Positions 23,285-35,800 of a stretch of 64,000 nt of DNA are shown piece by piece (position 1 is the first letter of the stretch; each line of letters starts with the position of its first letter). A model generated the notes under the pieces. The model was not told the origin of the DNA, did no database searches, and saw only the letters and a list, made by a program, of their open reading frames with translations. The stretch covers positions 7,885,047-7,949,046 of the forward strand of contig OU452221.1 in NCBI GenBank assembly GCA_911728455.2, in the 5' to 3' direction. Position numbers and translations under genes: made by a program. This DNA is from Marthasterias glacialis. Its lineage: Eukaryota; Echinodermata; Asteroidea; Forcipulatida; Asteriidae.

Positions 23285-23398
23285 AATCAGGGCCCAATTT
23301 CATGGCTCTGCTTACCGCAGAATTCCGCGCTTACAGCACCTTGTAAAACACATGAACTCTGCAGTAAGCAATGCTATGAAATTGGATCCCGTTCTTTA
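23285..23398. repeat. Foldback, GGGCCCAATTTCAT family
   Basis: GGGCCCAATTTCATGGCTCT at the left, AATGCTATGAAATTGGATCC at the right, and GCAGAATTCCGCGCTTACAG inside. Relatives lie at 41190-41490, 42430-42545 and 61808-61932. Confidence 0.75.
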
Positions 23399-24273
23399 GC
23401 CCTCATGATGGGTAAACAGAGGACCACCTAGCCCCTGAAAAGTAATTTCTTTAGAGATATTCACAAAATGAGCAACCTTCATTCTAACTCTATGACCTTA
23501 ACCCTAAGCATACATCTCAACCTTAACCCAATAACCCTTACCCATAAAACCAGCTTACCTAGTCTACAAAAGGAGTCGGCTCGAGACTGGACATAAGTTT
23601 TGCAGGTAACACCTCTCAGTTCATTACAGTTCTTGTTTAATGAATAACACTTAATTTTGCCACCAATAAAAAACAAACATTTACACCACACCATAATTAA
23701 AACATGACTGTGCAATACAAAAATATAGATTTTTTCCCCAATACCATTCGCCAAGAATGCACGATTCACACATTTATTGATAAAAACTAGCATTTGTAAA
23801 AACTATTGGTAGGGGGTGGGCTGGGGGTGGGGGCTGGAGGTGCCGGGTTAGACGCTGTGTCCAACTTTGAAAAAATGTCTTTTAAAAAAACTTCTATTTC
23901 TACAGCAGAATCAACCGAGGAAACACAAACATTTGGGACCAAATTTGGAACAAATCTGGCAGGCAATCAGGTTGATAATGCTGTTTTAATGTTACTATTT
24001 TTCTTGGGGTGGGTAGGATGGGACTACATTAATAGACCTTATGCCTTTGCCGCCATCTTTGAGGTCAAACGCAGCACCAAACATGCGGTTTAGCTGTTTC
24101 TACCTCTGGGAGAGGCGCCCCTTCACCAACTAAAATGGTGAAAACTTCGGATGACCCCAAGCCAGTAACAGGAGTTCTTTTATTTTAAAATGTACATGCC
24201 ACTGTCATAATATTTGTAACACACACATCCAATTTTACATTATACAGTATGTTAGATACATGAATGGTAATGA

Positions 24274-24278
<5 letters not shown>

Positions 24279-24305
<27 letters not shown>

Positions 24306-24385
24306 CAAAACAAAACAAAACAAAACAAAACAAAACAAAACAAAACAAAACAAAACAAAACAAAACAAACAAACAAACACCCCAA
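24279..24385. repeat. (CAAAA)n microsatellite
   Basis: About twenty pentanucleotide CAAAA units, ending in (CAAA)n. The 67- and 70-codon minus frames over it (repeating FVLFC) are artefacts. Confidence 0.98.
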
Positions 24386-24949
24386 CAAACGTTTTTTTTA
24401 ATTTGCAGACTTATCCTGTAAAAAATTAACACTTTAACTTTAAACACACAAGATCAAATGTCCTGAGAAATGTTTGGACGGAATTATTCCTACACCATTA
24501 AACTTGTTAAACACTTGTTAAAGCAGCCCTACACCGACAAACACGCAGAGTGTCAAAAGAACTTCAAACACATAAAACACATAAAACATTCAATACTGAA
24601 AACAATCAATGGTGGAAATTATTGTTTTTGCTGTGCATTGCAATTCAAATGGTGTGACAAAAAGTCGATGGTTATCTTTTGTAGAAACACAGGCAAATAT
24701 ACCCGTTACCAATTTATAAAAAATGAAAGTTTTAAACAATTTTGAATTAGAAATGCAATCCTTAGGTATCATTTTATGAGCATCAATACAGTCCTCCAAT
24801 CTAAAGTCTCAGTAATTGATTGATCCTGACACTAGCCACAAAACTAAACAGTACATGTGTATTGGACTTGTAAAAAATAATTTTACACCACAGAGCTACT
24901 GACTTTCTAAAGGCATGGCTGTGGGCTAGAATTGTCACTTTGTGAAGTG

Positions 24950-25110
24950 ACAACATCAACAAGGACCTGAGGTGCCTGAAGATCAATGCCAGTCTGGCAT
25001 TGAACCGAGCAGAGTGGAGGAAAGCTAGCCAACATAGAGGACATGATCAACATGGAGTCTGAACCCTCGAGTTAGGGGACAGACGGACTATGAACAGATG
25101 ATGATGATGA
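24950..25110 (+). mobile_element. Retroelement scrap
   Basis: The frame NKDLRCLKINASLALNRAEW, then RKASQHRGHD, resembles the last residues of LINE ORF2 proteins (…A-x-D-R-x-x-WR). It is very short and degraded. Confidence 0.4.
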
Positions 25111-25907
25111 TGAATACTACGACAACTTCACCCCATAATGATAAGTATAGAATGCACTTGGACGTATAATATGACATAATAATAAATTTCAAGGCATTGA
25201 TTAGGGATGAGAGTGGATGAAAATGAAAAATCCACGAAACACGGGTGGCAGGTTTGGTGGCTACCAACCATGCCATAATCTGTATCAATGCCAGCATTCT
25301 GTGCTTGAATGTAGATGGGGCAAGCACCTTGGTGTAGTCACAATACAGTACAAGTACTGTGTTAAGGCTTTACAAGGGCCTGGATGTATGTAAACGACAT
25401 TTAAAAAAAAAATCATAATAATATTTTTGTTTCTTTTTTTCGTAAACAACAATTTTTGTAAAATCTGGAAATCTGGAAAAATCAGGAGGAATCTCATCTC
25501 TGATTGATTGTGCTTTAATTCAATTTTCCAGCCTAAGCTGCTGCTGAAAATGCCTTGCACTCCACACAAACCAAAAACCCAACGTTGATGATAATAATAA
25601 TAATAATATTCTTGGTTGTTTATGTTCCACTTGAGAAATTAACATTTGAGGTAACGACATGCAATTTTTACAAACTCTTTCCCCTGATGAAGACATCAGA
25701 GCATACTGATCGAAACGTCGAGTTGTTCCACCACCGGTTCTTTCCAGAACCACTTCAGCTCATTCAAAAAAAACATATGGTGTTACCGCAAACTTCAAAT
25801 TTCAAGATTTTTTTCCCCGATGTATGCAAAGTTTTCAAACCCAACTGACCCTTCAGTGTGTCTCATCCTCTAGTGTCCGATTGTTGATCACAGAGCAGTT
25901 GAACATT

Positions 25908-26840
25908 TTATGTTGAAGTCGTCCCTTGCAAGGAGTCTTTATTGGTAAGAGCCATCTGTGATGAGTGGCAATCTGGTGAAAGACTTGGCTTCTCCGTAAT
26001 GCTACATATTGCTTCGTAGGCTGGAGGTAAGCAGCTTGGAACAGCTTGCCCCTGATCTGTAATGAAGATTTATGTACATTTTTGTCACATCTTACTTGAA
26101 TAATTATAATAATTAATAATAGTTTCAATTGGATGATTTCTAAGATGTTTTAGTTCACTGATTTCCTAGATGTTTTAGTTGACTGATTCCCTGGATGTTT
26201 CAGTTGACTGATTCCCTAGATGTTTCAGTTGAATGATTTCTAAGATGTTTCAGTTGACTTATTTCCTAGATGTTTCAGTTGACTGATTTCTAAGATGTTT
26301 CAGTTGACTGATTTCCTAAATGTTTTAGTTGACTGATTTCTAAGATGTTTCAGTTCACTGATTTCCTAGATGTTTTAGTTGACTGATTTCCAAGATGTTT
26401 CAGTTGACTGATTTCCTAGATGTTTCAGTTGACTGATTTTCTAGATGTTTTAGTTGACTGATTTCTGAGATGTTTCATTTGGCTGATTTCCAAGATGTTT
26501 CAGTTGATTGATTTCCTACATGTTTCAGACTGATTTCTTAGTAGATGTTTCAACTTGATGATTTCTAAGGTGTTTCAGTTTTCAGTGATTTCCTAGATGT
26601 TTAATTCGATTTCTGAGATGTTTCAGTTGACTGATTTCCGAGATGTTTCAGTTGACCGATTTCTTACATGTTTCAGTTTGATGATTTCAATGATTAACTG
26701 CACTTTTAGTTGATCAAATAAAATGATAAAGCTTTGGTTTACCTAGAAGATATCGATTGCTGGTTTGTGGATGCAACTCAAAGGCTTCTGATGGTGAATC
26801 TGGTACAGGAGATTGTGAAACTTCGTTTCTCACAGTTAAC
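25908..26840 (-). CDS. Receptor exons: cytoplasmic tail with PPxY motif
   Basis: Exons 26743-26840 and 25908-26056 encode about 81 residues after the membrane: [44 protein letters not shown] and a serine/threonine-rich end GTTST before TAA. PPAY is a PPxY motif, a binding site for WW-domain proteins such as NEDD4-type ligases. SPVP and DSPS are possible proline-directed phosphosites. Phases (2-1, 1-stop) fit the TM exon exactly. The intron between the two exons is filled by a ~27-bp satellite. No tail homology is recognised. Confidence 0.85.
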
Positions 26841-29800
26841 CTGTAAATAAGTTTTTGTAAAACACACAAAATTAATTGAGTTGACATTATCAGTTAATTC
26901 CATACTGAATGTGAACACAGGCCTTTTGCTGCTATAGATTATGAAAGTTTCTCACATACTAGGATTCCTGCCTTCACAGCACCTTTGCTTGAAAATGTGA
27001 AGGTAATTATTTATTTTTAGTTTGTGTGCTTTAGTGTGCTTCGGAAGAACGGTCACCCACACATTCCATTCCGAAGCATGCACAGCATGCATTCAATGTG
27101 CAAAACTTTTTTATCCACACAAAGAGGACAGATGGTACTGGAAATTATACTGAAATTCTCCCTTTTCTTTTGGGGGTTATCGTGTAATCCCTGGTTCTAT
27201 ACTTTTGTCTTTTCTTATAAGAGGATTACGAGGCATCGAGTGGCTTCCACCATTGTAAATCATGGCTAATTGGAGGTAAGTCCGAGTGAACTGAGATTCC
27301 AGCCTTGGTTCTCACTGCCGAGGTTTTGCGATTCATGGTACCATGAATCTGATATTTTCTTTCATCCTGGCACTGCAATGCAAATCTTTGTTCGCTTAGC
27401 TTTATTTAGTCAGGGTGTATTTGAGCCAGCAGTATTCTCAAAGAAAAAGATTCCGTCAATTCCGAGAAAATAATCCCGTCAGGATAGCACAAAAAAAAGC
27501 AGATCCCTGATCTGAACTGGCTAAAATCTGTAAAGAGAAGGTTATACAAGTGTCCACATTCTTGGGCCCGATCCATTAAGCCCCGCCTACCTTAGCAACT
27601 GCCTTGCAGCAGCACATGGCGTGATTTTCTTGCCACGATCACAACGGTGGTTTGGTTGCGGCCACACACACAGATCGGATACACACACGTACATGGTTTT
27701 TCGTGAACGGTATGGATTTGGTTTCGTGGCCTTTTTATTTTATTTTATTTTTATTTTGACAAACCAACAGCGGAAAAAAATACCAATTACAGGAATCGAG
27801 CAGTGCCTTGAGTCCAAAGAACAATGCAAACAACATTGTTAAACTACTTTTACACGACTGTACATGGACCACTGCTGTGGGATTTGCACCACCAGAATTA
27901 CGAAAAACCAAACAGAACAAAGATTATAACAGTAGTGTGTGATGAACTATGGCGGCGGTTTGTTTACTTTTTTTCGAATGGGATTTTTAACGTGTCGGGC
28001 CTTTGTCAGACTTTCAGTGGGGTTGTCGAGGCTGTGATTGGTCAATATGTTAGTAAGCGGTGCTTAATGGATCAGTCTATTACCACTGCACCCAGCTTTT
28101 CGCAAAGTTTCAAGACTTACTTTTTCACCAGGAAGCATAGCAGTATGATGGTGATGAAAAGAGCAAAAAGGCCGGCGATTCCTATGACCACAAAAATGGC
28201 GTTAAAACCTCCTGCTGCTGCTGCCGGAGTCACTGTTGTTGTTGTTGTTGTTGTTGTTGATGACAGATCTGATGACGAAAATAATAATACAGATTTCAAA
28301 GTTAGGAGGGGACACAGTTATATCAAATACAAGGGAATAACCCGAACACAATGACCCTTGTTCAAGAATCTCTGTGTTTGTTAAAAAGTACAGTACATGA
28401 TTGCATTGGCTCGGTGTTATCTTGCTGGTAAGTGATGACATTCTGGAGCCGGAAGCGCAGTGTAACATTTATGTATGCCATTCGTTTACATTGCACTTCT
28501 GGCTCCAAAGCGTCATCCCTTACCGACAGCATGAAAGCTTTAAATGCAGTTCATATCCGTAATGATCAAAAGGGGGGTTAAATGAAAAATGTCTACCAAT
28601 TTTGAAAAAAAAAATAAAAAAATAAAAAAATCCACAAATAAATATACATTTCTTTAAATGAATTTTTTTTTTGCCAAGCAATTACTTTGGAGACCACTCT
28701 TGATTGAATGATAAACTCCATTTACCAGGAGCTCCAAAACATGCAAAAGCAATTTTATGAAATCCACTACTACTTGCACTAAAGACCTTAAAGTACTGTT
28801 CCAACGATTGGTGAAGATCAAAATACAACTTGACGATTTCAGGCTAATGCATTGTGGAGTATTGGTACATATTTGGTTTACGGTAACACCATGTGATTAA
28901 TATCTACTTTGCTGTGTAGAATTGTTTATCTACTGCCATGGAGTAGGTTGGGAAACCAGGGGACTTTCTACTTTCGCTTAGTGGATCGGGGGACTTCTCG
29001 TAATTATCTTGACTGCCACGGAGTGAGATATATTGGTCTGTTATAATACAAAATTGTCAAATCTGAAAGCTTGTTTTACAACTGTTAACTTGATAGTCCA
29101 GAGTAGTATTTTCATCTGAAATACTTAAATCGACTAGAAAACTGTGCCTAATTTCTTATTTTGATTTTGCAGTTCAAAAACAAGCATGTATTTGGATCAT
29201 GTGCACACAATCTTTTACCATACATTAACCATCATTTGATGTTCTCTCAGAAACTTAGCCACCTAATTTGATATTTTCACAGTTTAGTTGAATGGAGTGT
29301 TTATTAAAAGCTAGCAGATAGTGTTACGAGCACCTTGAAAAAACCCACAAGATACTGTACTTTGTATCCACAATTCGGAGCCGCGTAAAAAAAAAGTCAA
29401 TCAATCTCTGTGCGGGCGGTGCTAATCCATTTATGAATCACTCCAGGACTTCTCTGTATTAAGTTATTTTAAGAAGGTGATGTAGCTGTAAAAATCACTC
29501 TAGGACTACTCTACTACTAATGATTTCTTTGTAACTGTATTTTTTTTTTTACGATTTTAGGATTAGGCCCATTTTTTTTTGAATTTGTTAAGCGCCCAGG
29601 AGCATGTTTCATGGACAGGCGCTATATAAATGTTCATTTTATTATTGTTATTACTCTGTATTAAGTTATATTTTAATAAGGTGATGTAGCTGTAAGAAGT
29701 CGCTAGAAATATTTAGTTTGTAAAGAAGTTGTGGGAATATCAAGGGCCACAGTTTTAGTATTCTCTGGAATGCGAAAAATCATGTAAACATACGGGCTGA

Positions 29801-32800
29801 GAGTTATTCTGACAGTACTTGTTACTTTGGACCAAGACATCTGTACAACTTGTGACTCGAGACTATTGAGACTTCATCAAGACTTCAGTACCTGTGATTA
29901 TCACGACTTGTTGTGGAAGCAGTGTGATAAAGTTGGCCTTGACCGAGTGAAAGTTGAGAGCATGAATCTGATTCCGGAAGAGACATTCCATGAACTCAAA
30001 CTGCAGTTCAGTATTTTGGAGTTTTTCTTCCTCATATTTTTGTGACGGGGGCTAGGTTTTGTTTTTATGTCCCCATTTTTTTTTTTATTTCCCGACGTTT
30101 GTTGGAGGTGAGTTCACCCCTATGACCTAGCTCAGTAAATCGGCAGAGAACTGTTTGATTGTTCGACATCACTGGAGTCACCAGTCGCCAGAGCTTAAGT
30201 CCGCGCTTACAAGATCTTCTGCCTTCCGAGGTCTTCCGATGCCCTTAAGACAATTGTGCATTAGATATTTTCTTAATTGAAGTATTTTATAGTTTCATAA
30301 TTAAATCACATTGCTTCTTTGTTCATTATATCAGTGTAATCTTGTTTGATTTCTTTGTTGCATCTGAGAATATTCAGGCTTTTCGAGTGATTGATGTTCA
30401 AAATAGTTTGGAGATTTTCAGATTGTAACAGTAGGAATGAATGTACTCTTTTAAGTATCACACCTTAATTGGTATGGAACAATCAAGGCCAAGCCTACAA
30501 CTTTGCGCTGTGCAATTTTGTCCTGTATTTTAATGTGTAAAGTTTTATCATTTTTAATGTAAAAATTGACTTATTTTAGCCATTGAATACAAGTTCATTT
30601 TTTATAAGCCATCCGTAATAATAACAATAATACAAAAACAAAAGTCTCCTTTAACAAAAGGCAAAGTGGTTTACCGTGACAATCTGTTATACTGCGGGCA
30701 CCAGTTTCATCGGTTATCCTTCCATCCGGGCATGCAGTGCAGGAACCTACGCTATCCCCAGTTCTGTACGTATTGAGGGGACATGGCTCACATTCATAGT
30801 CACCCGTCACATCACTCCAGACACGGAATTTACCCTCACCACATTGTGCTGCGACAATTCATAGAAAAGACAAAATTATTCCTCTAGTTTTGGTTAATAA
30901 AGTAATTGTTATTTCTTTTAGTATTCAGTTGACCAAAGTCTTAAGATCACTATGTCCCTTCATAACTCATTTTTAATCAAAAATGTCCCATAGCGCTCAA
31001 ACAGTAAAAATATCTGTTCCATCAGTTTTGAGGACAGGCATAGCTTTTGCCATTAATGGTGGCTTTCGGTGATGTGTTCCTTCACAGAAGTTTATGGTCC
31101 ATCACCCATCACCACCGAAAAACAACAACCAACAAAACATACTCTCCTACGGTAGAAATCTGTTGAACTGATAGCTCCAGGACCATCAGTAATCATTCCT
31201 TCTGGGCATTCAATGCAGCACTCCCCCATCTCATTACTGAAATTCTTTTAGAAGAACTCTCCCCTGCCCCCTCCCTCCTATCCCCTACACCTGTGTGAAT
31301 CATATTCTCTTACGGTAGCAATCTGTTGAACTGATAGCTCCAGTACCATCAGTAATCATTCCTTCTGGGCATTCAATGCAGGACTCCATCCCTATCTCAT
31401 TGCTGAATGTATTTCAGAAAGAACTCTTCCCTGCCCCCTCCCTCCTATCCCCTACACCTGTGTGAATCATATTCTCCTACGGTAGCAATCTGTTGAACTG
31501 ATAGCTCCAGTACCATCAGTAATCATTCCTTCTGGGCATTCAATGCAGGACTCCATCCCTATCTCATTGCTGAATGTATTTCAGAAAGAACTCTTCCCTG
31601 CCCCCTCCCTCCTATCCCCTACACCTGTGTGAATCATATTCTCCTACGGTAGCAATCTGTTGAACTGATAGCTCCAGGACCATCAGTAATCATTCCTTCT
31701 GGGCATTCAATGCAGGACTCCATCCCTATCTCATTGCTGAATGTATTTCAGAAAGAACTCTTCCCTGCCCCCTCCCTCCTATCCCCTACACCTGTGTGAA
31801 TCATATTCTCCTACGGTAGCAATCTGTTGAACTAATAGCTCCAGGACCATCAGTAATCATTCCTTCTGGGCATTCAATGCAGGACTCCATCCCTATCTCA
31901 TTGCTGAATGTATTTCAGAAAGAACTCTTTCCTGCCCCCTCCCTTTCCTCCCTCCAAACCCCCACACCTGTGTGAATCATATTCTCTTACGGTAGCAATC
32001 TGTTGAACTGATAGCTCCAGGACCATCAGTAATCATTCCTTCTGGGCATTCAATGCAGTACTCCATCCCTGTCTCATTGCTGAACGTATTTCGAGGGCAC
32101 AGATCACATTGGTTGACACCGATCACGTCGCTCCACACACGGTACGAACCCTTCTCACATAAAGCTGACAAAACAAAACACACATTTAACAAAGGTACTA
32201 CTAGACAAATCTTTAAAACCCACAACATAACTCTTCAGTAGATTGTACTTTTTTTCTTCTTTCTTTTTCTCATTGGTTGTGCAATAAAGCACAACCAATG
32301 AGAAAAAAGAAAGAAACAAAAAGTCAAAACTCTTTTGGTGCGATTACGAAGTCAAGTAAAATTGCCTTTAAAATTTCCTTAAATCTGTTGAGGAAGCTGG
32401 TGTAGATTTCATACCAATGACAGAAAGCAACAAGGACATGGAAATTCCTTAAGTACATTTACAAAATCAAGGAAAACTGCCTTGTGCATCAGTAATGTAT
32501 GGCAGACACTATAGGAGTGCACTGGTTGGTTTGGGTGTATACAGACAAAATTTACCCAAACCAAATAGTGCCCTAGTGATGTGTCTACCATATCTCGAAA
32601 TGGCTTGTTACACGGCAGGTGACATTTTACTCTGACATCATTATTCCACCATCATCAACACCACTGTCAATATGAAACGGTTGCTATTTGTTCAACTACC
32701 TGCTGCCAAGCAATGTCAGTTGGCAAACAGATACTTGGAAATAATATCTAGCATTAATTTTAAAAGAAGCAGAATCCTGTGATCTAACATGCCCATATAC

Positions 32801-35800
32801 TTCAGAACTGATAAACACAACTGATGTTAACATTCTTTAAACACTCACCAAAGCATTCATTGATGTTACTTGCCCCCTTGCCATAAGTGACCATCTCACT
32901 GGGGCAATCGATGCAGGAAGACTGCCCTTCCTGATCCTGATATGTACCGACAGGACAAGGAAGGCATTCAAAATCAGTGTCCGAACTCTGGAAAAGAAAA
33001 GTCCCTGGGCCGCATTCCACTGTAGACAAAATCAAAAGTTTAAGGTGAAATACAAAAATGTGCAGAACAAACAACAGCAAGAATCCCAAACCAAAGAGCA
33101 TCTTGTAGCAGTTTTATTCCAGTTTATTCCAATTGTGCAGTTTTTTTTCCCCAGTTTTCAATTGTAAGTTTTGGGAATCACCATTTGAAAATGATATACA
33201 AGACTAAGTTGCTAGAGGCCACAAAAGGTCACTGAGATCCAAAAGGGTTACGACAAACTCACCACAGTATCCGTCTTCAGTTTGAGCAGTGCCCTCTGGG
33301 CACATGTTCTGTGCGTCTGTCACGATTGAGTTGGGGTCAGGAACTTTGACCTCTCCATTGATCTCCAGCGTGAACCCTCCAGATTGGACGACACTGTCTA
33401 AGCCAACGACAGATTCAACTAAAGCAAGCCCATCATTTTCTGCAATTAAAAACAAAAAGGAAAACTCTAAAAAAAAAAAACACAACTGTTTAACACAATA
33501 TATCTTTTGGCATTCTCCTGAAGAAGTGTTGACAGATCTTGTGGCTACAAAAAAACAAAAACATTTCCTGACCCATTCTTTGTCTTAGATTGTGTTTTTA
33601 AAAGAGCTTCTCAGATTAGATGTCATGTCATGGGAGTGTGATTGTACAAAACTGAAGATTCAGTTTTGCTTCTCCTTTTGGTCTGGTGTGAACTCCCTCT
33701 GAACATCCAGTGTGTTACATTTCAAAAACCCCTCTTCATCTTCACAAATATAAACCTGGCGGCTTGGACATAGGCTTAGTGGCCTTTCTTCCACGTTTGG
33801 TTTGGTCTGATCTTCCAAGGAGCTTGAAGTAAAATATATAAAAAATCACATGCCATTTATTTATCTAGAGCAATCCTTGTGCTTCATTCTCGAAGGTGCA
33901 GGGTTAAAGTTCACAGAGGTTTACAGAGGGCACTTCTATAAAGAAACTGAATTTGTATTGGAACTTAACAAGGGAAACAGGTCAAAACCATGGGACACAA
34001 TATATGGGACACAAGTTTCCGAGGGTGCTGTTAGTTAACATCACAAACCAACGATAGACAAATTTTATAAGTACATTTCTATCCAGCTTCAATCAAATTT
34101 TAAGAGCTTTTCACTTACGTGATTACCGACTGATGATTACAATGGAAAAGTTTGTACAGCTACCACACACATCAGAAAATATTTCAAAGACAGACTGAGA
34201 GTAGTAAGTGATTGAGTTTTTAATTCTGAAACTCTTTACAGACATTTGGCACAAAAGCTTAGTTCAAGACGAGAGAGAGAGAAAAAAAGGAAAAAAAATC
34301 CCGCTGGCAACTGGTTAATAATAAGGTGAATCAAGAATGGAATTTATAGAAGATGATTTTTTATCAAACCTGTGCCATTTCCAGTTGCATTCCCTGCACC
34401 AGTTAGATTAATGAAGATAGTTACTGTGAGCTGGATACCAGACGCTGCCTGTCTGGCCACTCGATCGCCATGGTTACAGTTGCTAACCTGGAATTTATAC
34501 AGAAAGAAAATCAATATCAATGGGAAAAGGGTGGAGAGCTTTTATGGGGATTCTCATGTAATTTTGAATGTTTGGGTAGAATGAAAATCTCAACCAGCAA
34601 GTGCTTTGAGCTGACTATGTGGGGTCCTGGGTCAAGACCCTGCCCTGGCCCCTGCCCCTCATGGCACTTCCGCTGGTCGGCCTGCATACCCAGGCTTGGA
34701 CTCTTTACTCATCTTGTCCTTTCCTTGGTGGGGGCTAGAGCTCTGCTGTGCCCCATGGCAGTCACCAGGTGCTTTCCGCTACCACTCAGGGCCTGTTTAA
34801 AGGACCTGAAAATGTGTGGATTGAGGAAGCTCCTAAAACCAATTACTGTATTATTTTAGTCTTGTCTGTTTTCAAGTGCATTGTTTAAGTTGACTGAAAA
34901 AACCTTGACAGCCAACCACCAAGAAACGTTGCTTGTGTTTGCTGTAGACAAATCTACTAGGGGAAGGAAACCTTATTGAACAGGGGAGGGCACACTCTGC
35001 TCTGGGGCATTTTGGTACAATCTGCCCAGGGGCACTTTGGCACAATCTGCTCTGGGGCATTTTGGTACAATCTGCCCAGGGGCACATTGGCACAATCTGC
35101 TTTGGGTCATTTTTTCACACTATCCAGCTCCGTGTTGAAAGCTACATGGTCCCAATTCATGCTGTCTTCATTAAATTTCAACACTATTCAAATTTGCTCT
35201 CCTTTCACACTGCCTGAAGTGAAATCACCCTTTTTTTTCTACACATGCAACTCTCTACACGGGTCAAAAACCCTCAACTCATCTCCCTAGCACGGTTGGT
35301 TTCGACACAGATCGGGCGCTCTATACTGGTCAACACTGGATTGAAAAGTAAGAGTGTGAAAAGGTCGGTCAAACTTCCAAGTCGGACCCGCGTCCAACAC
35401 AGAGATTTTTCGTAGTGTGAAAAGGCGTGTAGTTATTTAGGCCTAGAAATATGGAATGATATATGGGTCATACCACCAAGTTGGAACACAATGTGATTTT
35501 TGTGCAACATTTGTCCATATTATGAAAAGAAATCATTTACTTGACTCAATTATTTCATGTAACATTCTCATTTATATGTGAAAATGTTTGTTGAAGTATA
35601 AAATTGTTTTAATGTATTTTAATGGAAATTATTGTGAAAAATAAAATTCTGCATGTAACACAGACACGGTGTCCATGTTACATCCAGAATTTTATTTTTC
35701 TAAATTTTCAACACTCAAATACATAATTATGCAAATTCACTTTTTGCACTAATTACAAGGCACAAAATATACCAGGCAAAACATTCGTGATAATCAGTGA

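Larger units (their letters stand above)
20349..25907. other. Convergent intergenic region between MOV10 and the receptor
   Basis: Contains the presumed MOV10 3' UTR, an AT-rich stretch, foldbacks, LINE scraps, a (CAAAA)n array and the 3' UTR of the minus-strand gene. No open frame here shows family resemblance beyond retroelement fragments. There is no clear AATAAA on the minus strand close to 25908; ATTAAA at 25513 is the nearest candidate. Confidence 0.6.

Noticed and set aside
24185-24447. Minus frames with repeated FVLFC
   Set aside because: They are translations of the (CAAAA)n microsatellite.
26137-26690. CRISPR-like array
   Set aside because: The repeats are irregular, contiguous and without spacers; the context is a eukaryotic intron.
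27824-28354. 176-codon plus-strand open frame, the longest on that strand outside MOV10
   Set aside because: It is antisense to the receptor TM exon (28121-28268), crosses a TIR element boundary, and its poly-Val run is the complement of the Thr repeat.
34470-34859. 129-codon plus frame rich in Trp, Cys and Pro
   Set aside because: It overlaps receptor exon 34370-34487 in antisense and an intronic stretch of low complexity; no family signal.
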